A stretch of 60,000 bases of DNA from assembly GCA_903813345.2 (NCBI GenBank), contig CAIIXF020000002.1:20166455-20226454 (forward strand). The letters are read 5' to 3'. A model generated the notes under the pieces. That model made no database searches, was not told where the DNA came from, and saw only the letters and a program-made list of their open reading frames with translations. This stretch comes from Owenia fusiformis. Its lineage: Eukaryota > Annelida > Polychaeta > Sabellida > Oweniidae. Position 1 is the stretch's first letter, and the number at the start of each line of letters is the position of its first letter. Below are positions 11,411-24,300 of the stretch, in pieces. Both the position numbers and the translations under genes were made by a program.

Positions 11411-12783
11411 GAATCTCCCGGGGGGTTCTCTTTATATAAACCTTGACGGAGATCCTCGGCGCACATAGGGTACCTTTCGACATTTGGTATGGTAATGGAC
11501 CCAAATTTTAGAATCTGGTATGAGAATATGCCCGCAAATTATGACTTTTGAGGTATGGCATTGGTCGGATTTTTACACTTTCTGGTATGAGAATGATCGT
11601 AGAAAATACGTTACCTCTCACTTGTGGTATGGCATAGGTCTAGTAGTTACATATATCCTTAATTTGTGGTTGTTATTGATGGTTATCCTCAAAGATCTGC
11701 TTGTCCCCGGGGCTTTAGGCATTTTTAATGCCCTTGGTCTTATATCTGGATATTTGGAATGGTATTGGTCCTATATTTGGACATTATGTATGGCATTGGT
11801 CTTATATTTGGACATTTGGTATGGCATTTGGGAGTTATTTTCGTTGGTATGGAAACACATTGAAATTTGACAGATTGGTATGGGAACATATTGATATTTG
11901 AGGGTTCAGCCTATGACCTCCGCCAAAATTTGTATACAGTGAATCTTCACCGAATTTCACATTCAAATGATTCGATTTGATCAGTTTCTTCCAAAATGGA
12001 CAATAATAGAACAGGATTAAGAGGGACATCAGACAAACAATTAGAATGTAGAATTAAAATAAAATTCAGTGTTGTTCCGATCCATGTTCTTCTATTCCCA
12101 CCATCCCATCAACGCCTGTGTTGACTTATTTCAATCCTATATATATATTGATATATCATAGTATATCAATACCGATTTATCGGTAAGGGTGGGGTGACTT
12201 CATACAAATCATAAGCGGAGATAACTCACAAATTAACAGGAAATGTAAATAACATTTTATTTAAAAAAAAATACAATTAACCCCATTTTCACGATTCAAT
12301 ACATAGGTTTTTCATTTCCTTCTTCCTTGTTGCGGTGACCTCGAATATTCCTTTTTCGTCCTACAACTTTATTCTTTGAAATCTATTTTAAGCCAGCGAT
12401 GTACTCTAGTGTCAATCAATTGTTAGTTTCTAAGTACATTATTTATTCTAAAGAGTAGATATGATCCATGTGTCATGTAATTCATGCCGTGCAAGGTAGT
12501 TTTGTGAATGTGTATCCAAAACGTTTCGTTAAATGATTTTCAAGAAAAATTAGTTTATCTTTACCTGTGTAAATAACTGGCGGATTAGATCTGTTTTGCC
12601 CTGATTGAAAGCGGATGTAGTTTAGACATCTCGCCAACTCTCACCTTTTACCCATGCCGCCAAAGCATGCAAAGCAAGAAGTTGTGTATTTTAATGAAAG
12701 AAATCTTGTAAGTACGATAGATTAGAGTCCACCTTTTTGAATGAATGCCCTTTAGTTGCCACTATTGTCAAATCAACACATAG
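11411..12783. other. Tail-to-tail spacer of pairs 1 and 2, with degenerate minisatellite
   Basis: Between receptor 1 and ligand 2 (converging 3' ends). Bases about 11480-11900 are a degenerate repeat around TTTGGTATGGCATTGGTC with irregular spacing of about 30-55 bp; its 116-residue frame is an artefact of this. An AATAAA near 12058 is far from the receptor stop. On the minus strand an ATTAAA at about 12690 could serve ligand 2. Confidence 0.6.
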
Positions 12784-14083
12784 TTAAACTGCAAATGCTC
12801 CAAAGTAGCACATCGAAGTGTCCAGTTCGATGGACTTTTTCATGCTAATATCTTCGTTTGCATCAACTCCAAGGCGTATCGTAGAACCCTTCTTCAAATA
12901 TACAATGCCACCTATATAGTTAGTGTTGATATTCTGGACTATTTTGTAGCTCAATGGATGCCCTGGTGTCGAGCGTGAACACATAACCTTACGGTCTTCA
13001 CATGACGCTCTAGAACACCCACATGGTCGATATCTATCAGCGACGTACAAACAATGGCCCATCTCATGATTTTGACCATGGAAAAAGATTTGACCGTATA
13101 TGAAATAACTCCCAGTGTATTTGATCACAATGTAAGCCTCGTTGAAGCAGATAGATTCGTTTCGAGGACGCGAGTCGATGATGAATCTCATGTTGAAGCT
13201 GGATTTCACCTCCCATGCACTGTTTATATTTCCTGTAAACATACACTCCCCTCCATAAATGTTGCATCCAGAATCGTTATTATTGGATAGCAAATCTGAC
13301 TGTCAATAACAATAGTTTGGAATTTATTTTATGACAAATTTGATAAATATTTTCAAATGACCGAACATAGACAGGCATTGATCAAGTGATCCTAAAAAGG
13401 ACTTCCAGTTCGAGTTGCCACACTGGTATTATCATATATACATACAATGGTCCTTTAGGAGTTTGTAAATGAGCTACATGTATGTGTTTTATGAGGTTTT
13501 GCGACATTGCTATCGGTAACACTTTCTTCAAGAATATACACCATGTGTCAAGATATATAAAAGTACATAAAATTAATTAAAGATCAATGAGCCAATTAAA
13601 CGTGGCCTACCTTGTTTGTCAAATGACGCTGGAATTGGACGTTCATTATTCTGTATCTTTGGTATCACATGAATTGAAGCTTTCTGAAATGTTATATACT
13701 ATTTTTAACTACGAAATGGAGAAATCCAGAACAGCGTTTACATACTAGAGAGAGAGAGCTAGAATGTTATAATACAGTTTTAAATAACGTATCTTTGCTT
13801 TTTTCGTTTTCTTTCGTCTTGTTTTTCTAATTCGGTTTTCTATTGCACGTTTTTTTCTCGCACCGCCATTGCTCCACGCATTGAGCCCATGTAATCGTCC
13901 TGGAACGTGTATAATCCGACTCATACTTGGGTCCCTGTTGGTTTCCTTCTCCTTCTCTTGAACTGCAATCGGGCTATGGATTTCAGATGGTTTCTTCAGA
14001 CGAGTTGCAAAACATTTCAACGAAACGAGTATTGCAACAACTAAAGCCGACCAAAAAACTATGTTGAAGTCTAGGTTCCTCAT
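12784..14083 (-). CDS. TNF-family ligand 2 (type II, furin site)
   Basis: Exon 3 (13232-12784) and exon 2 (13683-13611) have clean splice sites and the same phases as ligands 1 and 3. They encode KASIHVIPKI, then GSYFIYGQIFFHG, NTNYIGGIVYL and the end MCYFGAFAV. The Cys-rich loop has one extra pair (PCGCSRASC). Exon 1 starts at 14083 by homology: MRNLDFNIVFWSALVVAILV forms an anchor, and RKKR at residues 76-79 and RKTRR after it are furin-type sites. The frame continues upstream to a Met at 14293, so a longer N-terminus is possible. Oddity: no phase-0 GT donor was found at the end of exon 1 (only GTTATT in phase 1 and GTATTA in phase 2, near 13785 and 13775). A non-canonical donor, a missed mini-exon or early decay are all possible. 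Without that junction the product is about 235 residues. Confidence 0.78.
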
Positions 14084-14519
14084 AGTAAGTTCGATTGGCC
14101 GCAAAAAGAGTGGCCACTTAGTTTGACCAAGCGCGAGAAGTCCACTTGTAACGTCTTCCAGAAAATTCAAACGGGTTATCATGTATCTTTTCATGTAGCT
14201 GAAGGTGACATTTGACCGGTTTTTTAGCTCGTATATAATGATAAGGACTTCTTGGAATCGACAAGGACGCTCCTTGAGAACTCCAACTAACATGTAAGCA
14301 TTTGTTATATCATTAAGCGTGCTTTGACATCAACTTGTTAATCATATACATCGATATATCAATGTGTATTCACAAATATCGTACGATAACTATATTTATC
14401 CAAATAGACGGAAGTCTCAATTCTCAGAATGACTCTTAACATTACCTTATTTTGATTCCCATAATAGATTAATATTCAGGCAAGACACTCGTCCTAAAAA
14501 CTTGAGATTGTTGAACAAT
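14084..14519. promoter_or_regulatory. Putative bidirectional promoter of pair 2
   Basis: 436 bp lie between the ligand 2 start chosen here and the receptor 2 ATG; only 226 bp if the upstream in-frame Met of ligand 2 is used. The spacing is close to that of pair 1 (486 bp). No element was assigned within it. Confidence 0.55.
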
Positions 14520-15883
14520 ATGTTAACATTCATAGCAAAATTTGAATCATGGATTGTACTAATTTTAGTAACGATTGTGAATCGTAGCAGATTGCAACAC
14601 AAAATCGCCACAGCCATTACGTTTAACTATATGGTGAGTAATTATTAAAGGGGTCCCATAGGGATCACATTAACATTTGACAATGTCGTTTCTAAGGCCA
14701 CTACATTGTTCTTTAAAAGCTACCACTAGCAATATATTCTATATTTAACATATTATTTTTTGACTTGGGTTCTTGTATGATCTCTTGTATGAACCTCATT
14801 TTGTAGAGCTTGGTGCAAAGTACCCCTTGTGAAGACATCTCACAATATGCGATGAAATTACAAGACGGTTCAATCAAATGTACACCCTGTACTAGATGCA
14901 AAGAAGAACAATGCATTGCCAGTCATTGCTTTGGATTCAAAGACAGCATTTGTAGAATGCCTAATAAAAATGAATTCATACTTGGCCACACCTGTAGAAT
15001 ATGCAGTGATTGTGGAACAAAGAGAATAATATTACGTAATTGTACGCAATTCTCGGATACTAGTTGTGGTGGATGTATTGCTGGTAATCCAGACCATTTT
15101 ATTTTTTGTTGATTTTTAGTTTAATTCAGTTTAATCAGCATTAAATATAGCTTCAGATTTTATAATATCTACATTATATTAATCATAATATATTTTATAT
15201 TATTTTACGTTTTTAATTTTGTTATAGGGTTTCTATGGGACTCTTTGATACTAGACTGTGTTCGACAACGTCCAGTAATAAAGGCTAAAGACAATAGATT
15301 TGAAACAACTGTATCAGTTATTGATCAATCAAGACCAACAGTTTCAGCAGTAATAAGGAATAAAATGAATCAAACAACTAACGTCACCGCAACGGCGGAT
15401 TCGGGTAATGTTTTCTGTGTCAATCCGTTCGTATGTAGTCTTAAAACTAATACCTGTCTTGAGTTAATTGCTATTTGGTACATGCGTCTTTGCAAATACT
15501 AAATGGCATGATTTAGAAATAAATGCATATACTTTTATTCAACTAAGGCGTGTACCGAAGTGCATATTCAAATAAGTCTCGACTCATTATGAGGTGACAC
15601 AAAAGTATACCGGGGTACATGTATATTGAATAGATTTATGAATACAAAACTGTACAGGCGGTAAAGTTTAGAACCAAAATTGTGAGAAATTTTGAAAATC
15701 ATTCTGTTTGTAGGTATGGGAAAACAATATGTAGTGGTTCCTATGGTACTCTTACTATGTGTCATCGTAATGACGCTGTGTGGAGTCCTACAGTTATATA
15801 GAAGAACGGCTTACACATCCTTTGCACAAGCAAACCAGACAGATGGACGTATGTCCAACGAAGCTCTACTAGACTCAGTATGA
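14520..15883 (+). CDS. TNF receptor-like protein 2
   Basis: Four exons: 14520-14633, 14807-15083, 15228-15404 and 15714-15883 (phases 0,1,1); open, 245 residues. Exon 1 is 38 codons, exactly as in receptor 1, with the signal core WIVLILVTIV. Exon 2 carries the cysteine-rich region (CTPCTRC, CRICSDC, RNCTQFSDTSCGGC). Exon 3 starts FLWDSLILDC and continues as a Ser/Thr/Val-rich stalk with N-glycosylation sequons near its end (NQT, NVT). Exon 4 gives the membrane helix (YVVVPMVLLLCVIVMTLCGV) and a tail of about 27 residues ending EALLDSV. No death domain. Introns are short (173, 144 and 309 bp). AATAAA at 16098-16103, 215 nt past the stop, is a good polyadenylation candidate. Confidence 0.86.
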
Positions 15884-18469
15884 CTTACTGTTCATAGTGA
15901 TACAGGTCGAAAATATATTACACACAGTCATGATACAAACTTCCCTTTACGTACGTTAAAGAAGAATCTTCAAAGCTAAGAGACTCATTAAGAATGGACC
16001 ATCTTGCAAAGGTACCCATATAAGAACCTTTATATCTAGAACCAAAGCCTGGGACAAAACATGATTTCATCACTTTTCAGTTGAATATGTTATGGAAAAT
16101 AAATTGTTAATCCTTCAATCAATTAATAAACATAGTTTTCATTTAGTTAGTACAAGATTTAGTACAAAATTATGTTTTTGTAGAACGTCCATTGGAGCAT
16201 TGTGACTTCCGTTAAAAGGCTGTTAAATTAAGAAGCACTCCTTGGCATAAGCTGCGCCCTCATGCTTTGACTCTTTCTCGTCAAATTGGTAAAAATACCC
16301 TGATAGTTTCGTGGCCATACCTACATACAAATGTACATGAAGCAATATATGAAGCAACTATATGGTCGTATATTTTCTCTTTGAATCATATGTCATCTTA
16401 TACATCGATATAGGTTCCAGTTGGTTTTGTGGTAGGCTTTGCCACCAAGCTGAATAATCTTCAGATACATCTTATCTACATGTTGCAGGTTTCTTGATCT
16501 TGGTGTCATTGCAGATTAAGGTGGTCCATATCGAATAAGAATGTGCATGGCATATGATCGTCTAGTCCAACAACATTAGACCTAGCCTGGGCCTCGTTTC
16601 TTATCTGACATGTCTTATGGCCCCGGCTAGGTCTAACCTCCATGATCATTTTGCCCTTGATGCGTTAATTTAATCGTTCAGCAGGTTTCGACAAGCGGAA
16701 CGAATTAAACCCTGAAAACATGGTAATATTACACAAAGAATGTGATTCAAGCATGCATACATACCTTATGAATACATACACACCATCCCGTATCCCCCTT
16801 AGACCCTATTGATGCATAATTACGAAAATATTGGAGACAGGTTTGGAATATAACGAAATGTCGGTCAATTTCGGGAACATCGAAATTGCAAATCGTATCT
16901 GAAATTAACCGTCATTGCGGCACTGCTTTTACAAACAGTAGGTTTGCAATTAATAACTATTTTGCGTGAATACACGCTCTATATAAATCAATCAAAGATA
17001 CCTGTAATCCTCAAAATTTATCTTTTAATGCGAGTAATCGCGATAATAATTATCAATCTATTTGACAACAATTTCGTTTCGCTAGTAGTTTAATTTTACG
17101 ATCCGGGACCCTCGGACGAACAGACACAATGACGGACATGCGGAAATGTCATTTTAGAGATCGGTAAGTGTAGCCTCATTTTACGAGTATAAATGAACAT
17201 TTAACACAATAATATTGTGTTAAATCGCTTGATGTTATGTGTTTTTATATTATTGTCAAGTATCAATTGCATGTTATCGCGGCAAAATGGTTTCGATGGA
17301 TCCAGAACTTGCATCAAAGGAAAGAATAGTAAAGAGGTTAAACTCAATAACGGCCCCAAGAAAATTCCTAATAGTAAAGAACGCCGTTATTGAGTTTAAC
17401 GACGTTGAACTAATGATCGTCATGAAGTTTGTGAAGAACATATGTGAAAAAAGCGGGCGATAATTGAGACAAGTTTGCATGTCAACCAAATATACCATCA
17501 CAGTACTAAGTTCTTCGCTGCAAATTAAATATCTCAATAAAAAAATAGATCACCTCTAGATAGATAACCAGAAATGCAAAAATAAAATCCAGATCACTTA
17601 ATTTTTGTACAAATGATGTCAAATAGAAGAATTATATCAATATCATCTTAGGTTTTCTCGCCTTTGTAAAGGAGTGGTATAGAACTTTTTGGACACGCAT
17701 TTCTCTTAAACCAGTCATCAAAACATTCTGAAAATTCTACACATCGTCAATTTAATGGTCATCTTTTGGATGGTAACATTATAATTTGAAATGAATATAA
17801 ATACTTTTTTCTATATCGTTTTAGAAAACACATCAGACACTTCTTTTGTTATTGGTGTCATATGTTCGGAATGAAATGAAACATCTATCCGAACCTCGTT
17901 GGAACAAAACGACATTAACACAACGTATTTAAGCCTCTCAATATTGTAATTGTACAAAGGAAAGTTTGGTTGATTTTAAAAAAAATTTCTTGTTAATGAA
18001 ATAAAAGGTTTACCTTAATTTTTTATCTATTTTCGGGGGTTTTGTTTTAAGTTTTTGCATACTTTTTGTTAAATCAACCAAAAGTTCCTTTGTATAACTA
18101 TAATATTGAGAGGTCTAAGAAAATGTTGTAAATGCTGTTTTGTTCCAACAAGGTTCGGAAAGACATTTTATTTCATTCTCAATTGGTAGAAAGGAACGAA
18201 AAAACAATTGCACTAAAAAACAAAAAATGTTAACAAAAACAGTTATATAAAACATATATAAAATAATTGCATTAAATTGTTGCCAATCAGTCAACATTAT
18301 ATAAACGACCTTGTTTTTTTACAAAATGTTTTCAAGAATTGGTTTAAGAGAAACACATTTTTGAATTCCGTTCACCATATCGATACCTGTCCTTTTAGAT
18401 TTTCAGATCCTGGTTTCGTTCCTATCTGATAATAATCATTACTTCACCAAGTATCCAATAATCATTTTG
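15884..18469. other. Tail-to-tail spacer of pairs 2 and 3
   Basis: No gene recognised. A perfect 17-bp inverted repeat, GTTAAACTCAATAACGG at 17337-17353 and its complement at 17383-17399, forms a tight hairpin within a 74-residue open frame that I do not regard as coding. The inverted-repeat element at 17690-18363 is listed separately. Confidence 0.55.
17690..18363. mobile_element. Long inverted-repeat (MITE-like) element
   Basis: Nested inverted blocks: TTTCTCTTAAACCA near 17700 with its complement near 18340, CCGAACCTYGTTGGAACAAAA near 17890 with its complement near 18150, and CCTCTCAATATTGTA with its complement near the centre. Ends and target duplication are not exact. A TTCTCTTAAACCAGTTC block also follows the GT47-type gene at 54101. 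Confidence 0.6.
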
Positions 18470-20071
18470 CTAGACTGAAAATGCCCCAAAATAACACATC
18501 GTTTTGTCAAATTGTATGGGTTCCTTTATCATTACGTGTTGGTTAGCTACGACCCCAAGTCGGATGGCAGAGCCTTGTTTTAAATATACAATGCCACCTA
18601 TATAGTTTGTATTGATATTTTCTGGGAGACCTTTAATGCTCGTTGGATGCCCAGGAGCAGATCGAGAACACATCACTTTGCGGTCTTCACATGTAGCCTT
18701 CCAACACGGCTTGTATGAATCACTTGCATACAAACAGTGACCCATCTCATGATTTTTACCATGAAACAATATTTGTCCATATATGAAATAGTTTCCTGTT
18801 GACCTTACAACTATAACTGCTTCGTTGAAATCCGAGGCATTTCTTGGTTGGTTGATAATTAATTTCATATTAGTTCTCGAGACTGCTTCCCATGAACCAT
18901 TGATGTTTCCTGCAAAATAGCAAATGTATGTTACACGCCTGACCATCGTGTCAACGTACAGCATCAAAAGAAGTACGGTAACCAAAGCTTGGGAAGGTCC
19001 ATAAAGTTACCCGACTTTGTTGTGCTTTTGAGGCACAGAGAGGAAACAGCGAGACGATCGCATATAACTAATTCAGGTCATGGTGTACTTTTGGTGTATA
19101 TGTGTGATAATCAATGGAAATCAATGGCTTCTATTGGGATTGGTGATATTCTCGTTAAGTCAATGAAGCACATCCAATGTCAAGTCGATACACCTTTGCC
19201 GAACTAATGATCTCAACCTCAGCGCATGCGGGTCAAAGCCCTTAAATATTTTCTAAAGTGCAGGGTGATATTTATTCTTCATGTTACACCTAAAATGATT
19301 CATTCTGACCGTAGGGATATTTACCCATAATTTACCTTAATCTTTCAGTGTTATCATATAAGTCTACATGTATATAAAAGTATAAACTCACCGTGGCGAT
19401 CAAATGCTCTGGAGTGATGCATTGAGTTCAGCTTAGGCACCACGTGGATCGAAGCTTTCTAAAATACACATTAATACAAAGTGTATTAAAAGATAAGACG
19501 AAAAAAGAAATTTAGAATGTATATATCATTTTGCACACTAGTTTTATTTAGATATACGTACTTCTGAATACTTGAGTTTGTAGTTAAAGTATCCTTGGTT
19601 CGTTTGTATGGTACGTCTTCTTCTTTTTCTCGTTAGCCGTTTGTATACCTCAAAAAGTCTTGGACTTCCATTGGTTGCAGTATTGTGAGTATCATCTTTC
19701 TTTTTACCATTTACACTCATTGAAACACCATTTACTCGTCTTGCAGATGGACTCTTTGGCGTATCACTCGTAGCTCCATTCGACTCTGATTCATATGACC
19801 GATCGAAACCATCATTAGAATCATAAGTATTGGGAATCCCCGTCCTCTCCTCTCGGCGCTCGATACGGATCCTGCTTGCTATTGGTGCTTTGGGTAATAA
19901 GTACTTATTTGCAGCACTTGCGGAATCGGTTGCGTGGTGATTTCCAATTGCATTTTGTTTATATTTTATTCGTGTGTCCTTGTTTTCTACACCACTCTTC
20001 AAAGACCTACTTTGGACAGAATCAAATGGCGTTAAAAGTAGGCCTACTAGAAAACCAACTACGAGCTTCAT
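18470..20071 (-). CDS. TNF-family ligand 3 (furin-site prohormone type)
   Basis: Three exons: 20071-19562 (donor GTACGT), 19458-19392 (donor GTGAGT) and 18909-18470, phases 0 and 1; open, 338 residues. The start MKLVVGFLVGLLLTPFDSVQ looks like a signal peptide and aligns with ligand 1. The pro-region is long (about 130 residues), Ser/Asp/Asn-rich, and ends in RKRRRR at residues 148-153, a strong furin site. The TNF domain has KASIHVVPKL, GNYFIYGQILFHG, NTNYIGGIVYL and the end MCYFGAFSV. Cysteines match ligand 1 (GHC, KPC, ATC, VMC, near-terminal C). The pro-region shares little with the other two ligands while the TNF domain is well conserved. Confidence 0.87.
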
Positions 20072-21398
20072 TACTATATTTAGTTGATGTGTGATTTAAA
20101 AAAAATTTGTCCATGTCAACCAACTGTCAGGTGTATCTTATCTATCTCGTAAACGATCGAAATCCAGCCAGTACTTTCCCTTGAGCCATGTATACATCGT
20201 CACGTGTTTTGAAATTTCTTTGAAACGTGTTTTTATTTTTCCTTTATAAATTCTCGAATCGAATAGTAACCGAGTTCTTCGAAGTGCTTAACTTTGAATT
20301 ATCTGGAGTATCGGAACTATTGCCATCAAAGGTCTTTCTATGTCAAGTAGCTTATGTTTCAGAATACATTTCGTCTCCAAACATTTTTGTTGATTTGAGT
20401 ATTTTTATTCAAATAAATAATGATCATTGAGGAAAACTTGCGCGAACCGAAAGTGATGCTGGGAGAAACTAAATACAACACAAACTATGAGCTCAGGTTT
20501 ATTTCCTCCTCTCTACATAATGAATTTTAAATAAAAATGTTTTCTCATCGCTTAGAGCATACATAATGAAAGTGAGTTAGAATATCATAACCCTTCCATT
20601 GGTTGCTTGTACATATAATAGAATAGTTCTACAACTATATTCAATTTAAATGAAGTACATTGTGAGCATCTGGACAGACTTTTCGGAATTTAATCGTAAT
20701 GAAAGACAACTTATTAAGCTTATACATATAACTTTATACATGTATAAAATTTCAAAATAAAACAACTTTTAATCAACATTGTGACTGTTGACCTTTCTTA
20801 TTGATAGTAATTGGTGAAAAATTGATATTACAAACACTTAAATGTTTACCACTTCGGCGAATTTCCACCGTACTATTCTCATTGACATTAAAATAAGAAA
20901 ATGCAGCAAACTCCTCAGTTGAATCGGGTATTGAGATATTCATTCTATACCTATTTCTTTTTCAGTGAGCATTTGTTCATTGATAATCTATGAACAGCTT
21001 GACATATGGTTCTTTTCATAGATTGCTATAAATAAAAACCTGAGTTCAATGTCACTTTCTTCGAATTTAGGTTTTTGTTATTTTATTGATTTTTCAAAAA
21101 ATCAGTTGAACAGTTGAAAGGTTGTTGAGAAATGGCGCGTGGCATTATGTGCCATTAGGTTGCTAACGACAAAGCAAATATACCTCGTTCGCAGAACTCT
21201 TGTGACTTCCGGGATTTATTGATTAAATAGACTTCCGAGAAATGCAAGAATTAGGGCGCAGGAAAACGTTACAACAAACGCATAGAGAAATGAAACTACA
21301 AGACCATTTAATGGCATAAGTCATCAGCGATCAATCCTAATGATACACATGGAAATTGAGGGAACATCGGAGGAGGCCTGTTACATTGACTTTGAAAT
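20072..21398. promoter_or_regulatory. Divergent intergenic region of pair 3
   Basis: 1327 bp separate the start codons of ligand 3 and receptor 3, longer than in pairs 1 and 2. No transposon end or ORF explains the extra length. A role as a shared regulatory region is inferred only from the arrangement. Confidence 0.4.
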
Positions 21399-24300
21399 AT
21401 GGCAGATATAAACATAGGGTTTTTCCTTTCGATTGCAGTTTGCAGTATGGTAAGTATGATATACAGGCCATGCTTGAAATTCCTAGGACGCCTTATGAAG
21501 GATTTGGCCTTATATTTACATACCTATACATGTCCAGTATTGTTTTTAAATTATTATAGACGTTCAATATTCGGGCTTTTCGGCTGAATTATGCGTGTTA
21601 TTGGCAGGGGTCAAAAAATAGTTGTTGTTTTTTCATCAAGAGATTTTATTGCCATTAATCATTAAAAGTACATATCATACATGAGGGACTCAATCGCCAG
21701 TGGCATTATAGGTGTCCCTCAATGTAATAATTATAATTTGTAAACATGGTTTATACACAATTATATATTAGAAGAAAAATAGAAAAGAAAGCATCTGCAT
21801 TTTAATTGGAGTGTGGGGGGCTGCTGCCTCTGCCTATAGGGTCCTGGAAACAAAGATATAGTAGTATGAGTAGGGAAAAGAGGTTCACGACATAGTCTCC
21901 CATGGCTAAATGGCTGATCTGTACTTTCTATGTGGCACAAAGAAGACTTCATGGTGCTACAGTATAATGTAAGAGAATGAAACAAGGGGAGAAAAGCAGT
22001 AGAGATAAGGAGTGGTAGGGCTGAGAACAAAAGTAGACGAGCTTCCAAATACATGTATCTATGCGTGCTCAATAAGATATAAGCTCACCACTGATAAAAG
22101 ATTGTCAATTTGTTCCTGAGTAAGTGAAGGGTGAGCAAATAAGTAAAGATTTATTTTGTCCATCTGGGTCATTAAGGTAATTGTTGAGATTGTGCCTTGG
22201 AAGAGTAATTTTTTCAAGTTGTACTTGAATGATGCTATACTTGGTAATGATTTTAGCTCTCTTGGAATTTTATTCCATATATTCATCATATTATAAACAG
22301 GTGATTTGAAAAAAATAGTAAAAACTAAATCACCTTTTTAAAATTTGGAGCACACAATGCGATAGAAAATTATTCAAAATGTTTAAGGTTTCTCAGCTAT
22401 TCATTTTAACGTTATTTTTCTTAAAACTACAAACAGATTACGTTATCACCAAATCGACATTTTGAATTATTTCTTCAATATTGGTGATGTAAATGAATCA
22501 ACGTAGTATCATTAAATCGTTTTTATATAAGAATGACATATTGTTTTTGAAAAATAGGTCTTAATAAATTTTGAGATATAGACTGCCATCGTCAGGGGTC
22601 AAATATCAATAAAGGAGACCTTATTGCACTTCCTTGACTAACTGTGGCTCCGGCTAAAGTTATTTTGCCCCTAGTTAGATATTGCTCAGTTGTTTATAAA
22701 ACAACCACCAAGAACTGGTCGAATTCATGAAGCTTTGACAAAAATAGTTCTGATTTTGACGAAAAACACACTAATTATCAACTGACAAGTGTGTAAAAGT
22801 TTTACCTTGTGATGAGAGACATATTTCGACCGAAAAGCCCGACGTTTTTTCAGCAAACGGCATTTTAAAAGAATCATGACATATGGACCTCCATAAATAT
22901 TGGTTCAAATGTTGCTGCGCTATATCGTGTAACGGATTCCTCATATTTCGGAGTCATATCATGGACAAATAATAGTCGACAATGTACAGTGTTCTGTTCA
23001 AAAGAATTAATGAATTTCCAGGTGTTGACATAATTAACATAAAATTCTACCTCCATTTATAGAGATTCATCGAATGTGCACCTTCACAAGATCTAACATG
23101 CCGTGAACTCCGTGAGTATAAGAAGGTCTTGCCTGATGGAACGGAGGCATGTGTTCCCTGCTCAAAATGCCCACGTGGACAGTGTTTTGTCAACCACTGT
23201 TTCGAAGAAACGGACACTGCATGTAGAAAGCCTCGTCAAAATGAGTACATCGAAAGACACGTCTGTACAGTTTGCAGTGGTTGTGAAGGAAGGAGAGCCG
23301 TTCTCAAAAATTGTACGAAACACTCTGATACCCGTTGTGGAGACTGTCTAGAAGGTAGAGTCGTTTTAATAGTGTATAATTCGTTAAACCCGATTAATTT
23401 GTGTTTTCTATCAACAACATTTTTTCTGTCATGTAAATTGATATAACCCATATACATCACAAAGATACTTTAGATTGGTTATTGGGATATTTAATAGTTC
23501 AAACTTTTCTCAAAAATCATGACAATGTTATTATTCATAAATAGGCTATACATGGGACTCAATGCTCGAGGAATGTCTGCCACTGACAAATGAACATAAA
23601 TCGGCATTTCGTTTGAGCCAATTTACGTCAGAATCACATGAAGCTGGGATAATAACAACAACAACAAAGATGAATGATAAATCCACGACGTTAATCCTAG
23701 CAGGTAATACATTTAGCCTAAAATGAGGGATGTAAATCAATGCGATGAGATGTAAAAACAAATTAAGTGTCTTGAGGACAGCTATGTATTGTATTGTAAA
23801 TATTGTACAATACAATACGAGACGAGACAAGAAAGACAAGACAACACAAGACAACACAAAAGACAACACAACACAACACAAAAGACAAGACAACACAAAA
23901 GACAAAAACGCTTTCACTTTTGTTACTGTTTTACGATGTATGTTGTTAGTTTATGTCTATGTCCATAAGAACGTCTACGGTTGCTTTTTGTAGGTAAAGC
24001 TGATGATCAGTATGTTGACGGTATCATTGGACACGTTTGGCTATTGGTAGGCACATCAGCATCAATAGTGGCTTTTATCTCGATTATCATAGTGGTCGTG
24101 TTCGTTAAACGTAATCATAAACGCAAACTACAGGACAATGTATTCACAAAGAGCCAAGATGAGTTTGGTCAACATGAACTCGAAACGAATAAGGTGACAG
24201 AGCAACTTATTGTCAACACTGTTGACGACGAAACTAAAAGTGGAGTAGAAAATCGAACGATATGTATTGATTGTGTTTCAAACAAGGATTCCAACACTTT

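Noticed and set aside
11520-11870. 116-residue plus-strand frame rich in Trp and Tyr
   Set aside because: It is generated by the degenerate TTTGGTATGG repeat and has no splice context or family motif.
18910-18985. In-frame extension of ligand 3 exon 3 starting MVTVLLLML, hydrophobic
   Set aside because: A TTTTGCAG acceptor at 18910 and the conserved phase-1 junction show it is intron read-through; the true N-terminus is in exon 1.
23546-23917. 123-residue minus-strand Cys/Leu-rich frame
   Set aside because: It is the complement of receptor 3 exon 3 and the ACAAGAC simple repeat.
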